Below, one piece after another: positions 60,501-64,000 of a stretch of 64,000 nucleotides of DNA (the stretch's first letter is position 1; each line of letters begins with the position of its first letter). The notes under the pieces are model-generated. The model saw only the letters and a program-made list of their open reading frames with translations, made no database searches and had not been told where the DNA came from. Source of the DNA: Haladaptatus sp. ZSTT2 (GTDB lineage Archaea > Halobacteriota > Halobacteria > Halobacteriales > Halococcaceae). Location of the stretch: contig NZ_JBAMHQ010000001.1 of the NCBI RefSeq assembly GCF_037081775.1, positions 806,001 to 870,000 on the forward strand. Direction: 5' to 3'. The translations under genes and the position numbers were made by a program.

Positions 60501-60616
60501 CGAGCCGGAAGAATGTTGTTATACGCGTTTGTGGTCATCCGGTCTGCGAGAGTCTCCCCATCCGTGCGCTTGATGGGCAGGGTAATCTCGTCGGCGGAGA
60601 GGTTCGCGCGGCTCAT
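57530..60616 (-). CDS. nrdJ: Adenosylcobalamin-dependent ribonucleoside-diphosphate reductase (class II)
   Basis: This 1028-residue enzyme makes deoxyribonucleotides using adenosylcobalamin to generate a thiyl radical. The family blocks are [53 protein letters not shown], the active-site [40 protein letters not shown], and a C-terminal [20 protein letters not shown] zinc ribbon with Cys pair for re-reduction. No N-terminal ATP cone is obvious. Full length. A hairpin lies 15 bases before the start. The adenosyltransferase at 5957 supplies its cofactor. Confidence 0.97.
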   Translation of the reverse strand: [1028 protein letters not shown]

Positions 60617-60630
60617 AGTTCCCCTCGACA

Positions 60631-60654
60631 GCCGGCAGGCGTTCTCTGCCGGGC
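60631..60654 (-). promoter_or_regulatory. Stem-loop in the nrdJ leader
   Basis: The arms ccggcag and ctgccgg pair over 7 bp (extended by a GC pair) around gcgttct, ending 15 bases upstream of the nrdJ start codon. In the mRNA it would sit over the ribosome-binding region. It could be a translational control element or a simple leader structure; no B12 riboswitch pattern is seen. Confidence 0.55.
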
Positions 60655-61038
60655 GATACGACTTTCAGAGTGTGGCGTCATACACGACATTTGTAACGGC
60701 GATTTTGTACTGAGTCCACCCAAATAACCCTTTGGCATTCGCGATTTTCAGGCTACCTGGAAAGTTGTAACTCAGCTGTTTAGTTTACATCCCCAGCAAG
60801 GGTGATGTTGCTGATTCTACGGTCAAATACTGGTAAGCGAGAGAGACTAATAACACTGTCCAGACCGGAGTGAAAGTGGAAGCGATGCAGAAAAACCGGC
60901 CGAGTGAGGCGGCGGTTCAGCAGAAACAATGGGGGGTTCAGGCCGGGTTCATCGAGGTGTCACATCGCGCTGAGCGAGCGACCGCCAATCGCGGCGTCGC
61001 CCAATACGATTAACCGTCGCCATCTCATAATTCACGAT
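60655..61038. other. Intergenic region between nrdJ and a small membrane-protein gene
   Basis: About 385 bp with no supported gene. An AT-rich box on the minus strand near 60718-60735 (gggttatttggg) is a likely nrdJ promoter. On the plus side, cataattcacgat (about 61026-61038) leads into the small gene. The 60870-61010 stretch is G-rich and has no stable RNA shape I can recognise. Confidence 0.4.
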
Positions 61039-61212
61039 ATGCAACCGTTCCTCGTCGAAGGACTCACCTCGCCGCCGACGATTCTGTTAACGCTTGTCTT
61101 GCTCGCGGCAATCGTTCTCGTCGGGCGCATCCTGCTCCACGTCGCGTGGAAACTCATTCTCATCGCAATCGCCATCATCGGCGCGCTCTGGATTGTCGGT
61201 ATTTTCCTCTAA
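61039..61212 (+). CDS. 57-residue small membrane protein
   Basis: MQPFLVEGLTSPPTILLTLV followed by two adjacent hydrophobic helices (LLAAIVLVGRILLHVAWKLI, LIAIAIIGALWIVGIFL). It is a short integral membrane protein of a kind common in haloarchaea. Function unknown. It is convergent with trpG, overlapping its end by 4 bp. Confidence 0.7.
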   Translation: MQPFLVEGLTSPPTILLTLVLLAAIVLVGRILLHVAWKLILIAIAIIGALWIVGIFL

Positions 61213-61778
61213 ATCGCGGCGAGAAAGTTCCGGATAACGTCGTGGCCGTGTTCGGTGAGCACGCTTTCTGGGTGAAATTGGACGCATTCGAGCGGGTAGT
61301 CTTCGTGGCGCACGCCCATGACCAAATCGTCGTCTGAGCGGGCGGTCACCGTCAAACACTCGGGCACTGACGTGGCCACGAGCGAGTGGTAGCGGCCAGC
61401 GCGAAACGCCTGTGGCAGTCCCGAGAACACGCCCTGTCCGTCGTGAGTGATGGCAGAGGCTTTGCCGTGGACGGGGAACGGCGCGCGGCCAATCTCGCCG
61501 CCGTACTCGTACACCGCGGCTTCGAGACCGAGACAGACGCCGAGCGTCGGTATGTCGGGACTCAGCTCACGGAGTACGTCGCGGGTCACGCCCACGTCGC
61601 GGTCGTTTTTCGGGTGGCCCGGCCCCGGACTCAAGACGATTGCGTCGGGGTCTGCGGCGCGAATTTCCGCGAGCGACGCGGTGTTTTTCACGACTTTGGT
61701 GTCCGCGTTCGTGCTCACATACTCGACTAAATTGTAGGTGAAGGAATCGAAGTTATCGACGAACAGTACGTCGGTCAT
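61209..61778 (-). CDS. trpG: Anthranilate synthase component II (glutamine amidotransferase)
   Basis: This 189-residue class I amidotransferase supplies ammonia to TrpE. The catalytic Cys is in TLGVCLGLEAAVYE and the His/Glu pair in CVQFHPESVLTEHG; LSPGPGHPKNDRD is the oxyanion region. The start overlaps the trpE stop (ATGA), so the pair is coupled. Last gene of the trp operon on this strand. Confidence 0.95.
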   Translation of the reverse strand: MTDVLFVDNFDSFTYNLVEYVSTNADTKVVKNTASLAEIRAADPDAIVLSPGPGHPKNDRDVGVTRDVLRELSPDIPTLGVCLGLEAAVYEYGGEIGRAPFPVHGKASAITHDGQGVFSGLPQAFRAGRYHSLVATSVPECLTVTARSDDDLVMGVRHEDYPLECVQFHPESVLTEHGHDVIRNFLAAI

Positions 61779-63325
61779 GGCTTCACCTCCGCGGGTTCGA
61801 GCCGCTCAATCGCGGCGAGGACGCCACCCATCTTCTTTTCGGTCTCCTCGAACTCGCTTACGGGGTCTGAGTCAGCAACGATACCCGCACCGGCCTGAAT
61901 CGTCAACCGGTCTGGGTCGCCGTGTTCAATGGTCGCAGTCCGAATGACGATGGCGAAGTCGGTGTCGCCCGTCCACGAGTAGTAGCCGACGCCGCCGCCG
62001 TAGAGGCCGCGCGGCCCGGCTTCTAAGTCGTGGATAATCTCCATCGCCCGCACCTTCGGCGCACCAGACAGCGTTCCGGCGGGGAACGACGCGCGCGTCG
62101 CGTCGAAGGCGTCGAACTCGGGCGCGAGCGTCCCCGTGACCGTGCTCTCGATGTGCTGGACGTGGGAGTACTTGAGGACGTTCATGAACTCTTCTACGCG
62201 AACCGAGCCGGGTTCTGCGACTCGGCGAACGTCGTTGCGCGCCAAATCGACGAGCATCGTGTGTTCGGCGCGTTCCTTGTCGTCTGCGAGCATCTCACCG
62301 GCGAGCCGGCGGTCTTCGCCGGGGCTGCCCCCGCGCCCGCACGTCCCCGCGATGGGGTTGCTCACGACGGTGTCGCCGCTCACCGAGACGAGGGTTTCTG
62401 GGCTCGCGCCGACGATGCTCAGGTCGTCTGCGCGCAAGAGGTACATGTACGGCGACGGGTTGACCTCGCGCAACGAGGCGTAGAGCGTCTTCGGGTCGAA
62501 CTCTCCTTCGAGTTCGCGCTTTCGCGAGATGACGCCCTGGTAGATGTCGCCATCGAGGACGTGCTCTTTTGCCTTGGCGACGGCGGCCTCGTACTCATCG
62601 CGCGGGCCAGCGTGCTCTGCGCGGCAGACGAAGTTGCCCGTCTCGACCGGGGTTGCGTTTTGCAGGCGCGATTCTACGGCACTCGCTTCGGCGGCGAGTT
62701 CGTCGTAGAGGTCTCCGGCGTCGGCGTCGGGAGTGACAACCGGCGTGAACACAAGTGACACGGAGTCGTCTGCGTGGTCGAATACGACCGTTTTCGTCGT
62801 CAAGACGAATTGTGCGTCCGGAAGCGAGCTTTCGGGGCGGGAGACGCCCACCTCGTCCAGCCAGAGGTCATACACCGCATCGTACGATAGGAAACCGACG
62901 AGACCGCCCTGCAGGTGTTGGCGGCCCGCTTTCGGGAACCCCTTGAGCGGGAGGTCTGGAAGCGTCTCGCGCAGCGAATCGAGCACGTCGCCTTCGCCGG
63001 GGGCTGCGAGCGTTGCGAGCGCGTTTTCGAACTGTTCGACCTCGGCTCCGTCCGGGCCAATCGACACGACGCCGTCGGGGTCGTAGCCGACGAACGAGTA
63101 GCGCGCGTGGCGGTCGGTCGTCTCCGGAGAGAACGCCCCGGCCGGGTCGCTTGAGGCGACCTTCTCTGCGCTTTCGAGCAAGAACGAATGGGAGCCGTCT
63201 GCGAGTTCTGCGTAGGCAGCAAGTGGGTCGAGCGAACAGTCGAGGGAGACCGCAAGCCGGAGCACGGCCGGGCGGTCGTCTGCGGCGAGCGATATGAACT
63301 CCTCACGGGTGAGCGAACGCATCAT
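61775..63325 (-). CDS. trpE: Anthranilate synthase component I
   Basis: This 516-residue chorismate-utilising enzyme makes anthranilate with TrpG. Conserved blocks are VSNPIAGTCGRGGSPGEDRR, EHTMLVDLARNDVRRVAEPG, VQHIESTVTGTLAPEFDAFD, FPAGTLSGAPKVRAMEII and GGGVGYYSWTGDTDFAIVIR. The N-terminal LDPLAAYAEL with the Ser-rich SHSFLLESAE is the tryptophan feedback site region. The start overlaps the trpF stop (ATGATG at 63320-63325; the first ATG is taken). Confidence 0.95.
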   Translation of the reverse strand: MMRSLTREEFISLAADDRPAVLRLAVSLDCSLDPLAAYAELADGSHSFLLESAEKVASSDPAGAFSPETTDRHARYSFVGYDPDGVVSIGPDGAEVEQFENALATLAAPGEGDVLDSLRETLPDLPLKGFPKAGRQHLQGGLVGFLSYDAVYDLWLDEVGVSRPESSLPDAQFVLTTKTVVFDHADDSVSLVFTPVVTPDADAGDLYDELAAEASAVESRLQNATPVETGNFVCRAEHAGPRDEYEAAVAKAKEHVLDGDIYQGVISRKRELEGEFDPKTLYASLREVNPSPYMYLLRADDLSIVGASPETLVSVSGDTVVSNPIAGTCGRGGSPGEDRRLAGEMLADDKERAEHTMLVDLARNDVRRVAEPGSVRVEEFMNVLKYSHVQHIESTVTGTLAPEFDAFDATRASFPAGTLSGAPKVRAMEIIHDLEAGPRGLYGGGVGYYSWTGDTDFAIVIRTATIEHGDPDRLTIQAGAGIVADSDPVSEFEETEKKMGGVLAAIERLEPAEVKP

Positions 63326-63963
63326 TGGGCGGTCACCTGCCGGTGGGTCGCGCGGACGAAGGCGTCCAACATCTCGTGATCTTTCACGCCGCCTGCTTTC
63401 TCGACGCCGCTCGCTACATCGACGGCGAAGGGGCAAACCTCGTCGATTGCGCGGGCGACGTTCTCGGGCGAGAGGCCCCCCGCGAGGATGACTGGCGCGT
63501 CAATCTCTGCGACGAGGGTGCTCGTTTTGCTCCAATCCGCGGTGGTTCCGGTTCCGCCAGCACCGGCGGCATCGACCGAATCGACGAGGAGGGCGTCTGC
63601 GACGGCGGCGTGCTCGGGCACGCGCGCATCGTCTGCTTCGATGCGCTGGATGACCGTGACGTTGGTTCGCTCGCGGATTTCACTGACAGCATCGGGCGAG
63701 AGCAGCGTGTGCAGTTGCACTGCGTCGGGTTCGACGCGCGCGACGAGCGTGCAGACTCGTTCGACGGAGTCGGCCATGGTGACGAGCACGCTCGTGACGA
63801 ACGGTGGCGTGGCGGCCGCGAGGTTACCGGCCTCAGTGGTCGAAACTTCGCGCGGCGTCTCGACGGGTACGTCCGAGATGAACCCAACGGCGTCCGCACC
63901 CGCCTCGACCGCGGCGCGAAGGTCGGCTTCGGTCGTAAGCCCGCAGATTTTCACCCGCGTCAT
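63322..63963 (-). CDS. trpF: Phosphoribosylanthranilate isomerase
   Basis: This 213-residue TIM-barrel enzyme catalyses the third step of tryptophan synthesis. The catalytic Cys is in TRVKICGLTTEAD and the Asp in ALLVDSVDAAG; GFISDVPVETPRE, AVQLHTLLSPD and ILAGGLSPENVARAI are characteristic. It overlaps trpE (4 bp) and the preceding trpD (4 bp). Confidence 0.95.
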   Translation of the reverse strand: MTRVKICGLTTEADLRAAVEAGADAVGFISDVPVETPREVSTTEAGNLAAATPPFVTSVLVTMADSVERVCTLVARVEPDAVQLHTLLSPDAVSEIRERTNVTVIQRIEADDARVPEHAAVADALLVDSVDAAGAGGTGTTADWSKTSTLVAEIDAPVILAGGLSPENVARAIDEVCPFAVDVASGVEKAGGVKDHEMLDAFVRATHRQVTAQ

Positions 63964-64000
63964 GCCACCACGGTCTGTCGCAGCGCGTTCAGTTTTTCCA
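63960..64000 (-). CDS. trpD: C-terminal end of trpD (anthranilate phosphoribosyltransferase), partial
   Basis: The minus strand from 64000 reads LEKLNALRQTVVA and then TGA overlapping the trpF start (ATGA at 63960-63963). Helix plus stop in this position is what is expected for the end of TrpD, which precedes trpF in haloarchaeal trpDFEG operons. Only 13 codons are visible, so the assignment rests on operon order. Confidence 0.6.
   Translation of the reverse strand, partial: EKLNALRQTVVA

Noticed and set aside
60617-60720. B12 riboswitch in the nrdJ leader
   Set aside because: Only a simple hairpin is visible; the leader is too short for a cobalamin riboswitch.
59438-60727. Long plus-strand frame antisense to nrdJ (429 codons)
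   Set aside because: Shadow of a GC-rich, codon-biased gene. The minus-strand frame has all class II reductase motifs; the antisense product has no recognisable pattern.

Overview
The window is a stretch of chromosome from a halophilic archaeon (class Halobacteria); I cannot fix the genus from sequence alone. The signs are GC-rich coding DNA with strong G/C third positions, very acidic proteins, many twin-arginine (Tat) signal peptides followed by a lipobox Cys, haloarchaea-specific conserved proteins, a replication factor C large subunit, an intron-bearing elongator tRNA-Met, a B12-dependent ribonucleotide reductase and a trpDFEG-type operon. Most of it is ordinary core genome. No CRISPR array, intact transposase or intact integrase gene was seen.

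Layout. 1-2050: an exported cupin protein and a winged-helix/zinc-ribbon regulator. 2050-2630: tRNA-Val(CAC) with two truncated copies of its 3' end in tandem. 2690-10530: a small coiled-coil protein, a metallo-beta-lactamase hydrolase overlapping an adenine-deaminase-like amidohydrolase, a cobalamin adenosyltransferase, a TenA/symporter/microprotein group, an enolase-superfamily enzyme and a membrane protein. 10980-18860: a broken MFS gene, TrkH, a zinc-finger microprotein, a methyltransferase, and a PAP2 phosphatase downstream of a circularly permuted family-5 solute-binding lipoprotein. 18930-23370: the glycine cleavage genes gcvT-gcvH-gcvPA-gcvPB. 23620-26780: rhodanese-like lipoprotein, NYN nuclease-like protein, TatD hydrolase, DUF2150 protein. 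26840-28950: a pilin-like surface protein gene whose frame continues through several stop codons. 29120-37710: HMG-CoA synthase, regulators, acetyltransferases (three in tandem), an SDR and RfcL. 37740-41020: a polar amino-acid ABC transporter. 41070-50480: heme A synthase, malic enzyme, RNase HI, CBS protein, DMT transporter, GerW-like protein, aldo/keto reductase and small proteins. 50710-51930: an acetyltransferase, then intron-containing tRNA-Met, again with two truncated tail copies downstream. 52020-54210: conserved haloarchaeal proteins and a zinc-finger microprotein. 54260-57500: the most interesting cluster. 57530-64000: class II ribonucleotide reductase, a small membrane protein, and trpG, trpE, trpF and the end of trpD.

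How genes work together. The cobalamin adenosyltransferase (5957-6490) makes the cofactor that the ribonucleotide reductase (57530-60616) needs. The four Gcv proteins form the glycine cleavage system except for the L protein. TenA and the adjoining symporter suggest thiamine-precursor salvage. HMG-CoA synthase feeds archaeal isoprenoid lipid synthesis. The trp genes cover early tryptophan synthesis.

Main candidate for something undescribed: at 54262-57500 an exported Met/Asp repeat protein (16 Met in 78 residues) is co-encoded with a membrane-tethered molybdopterin oxidoreductase, a winged-helix regulator and a small membrane protein. A downstream Tat-exported protein has the same two-block promoter (TTCTAGAA palindrome, then TTGAAAAAT, identical spacing). 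It resembles in outline the bacterial methionine-rich peptide plus YedY/MsrP oxidant-scavenging system. The second notable signal is the tandem tRNA-tail/hairpin repeats at both tRNA loci, which share a non-tRNA module.
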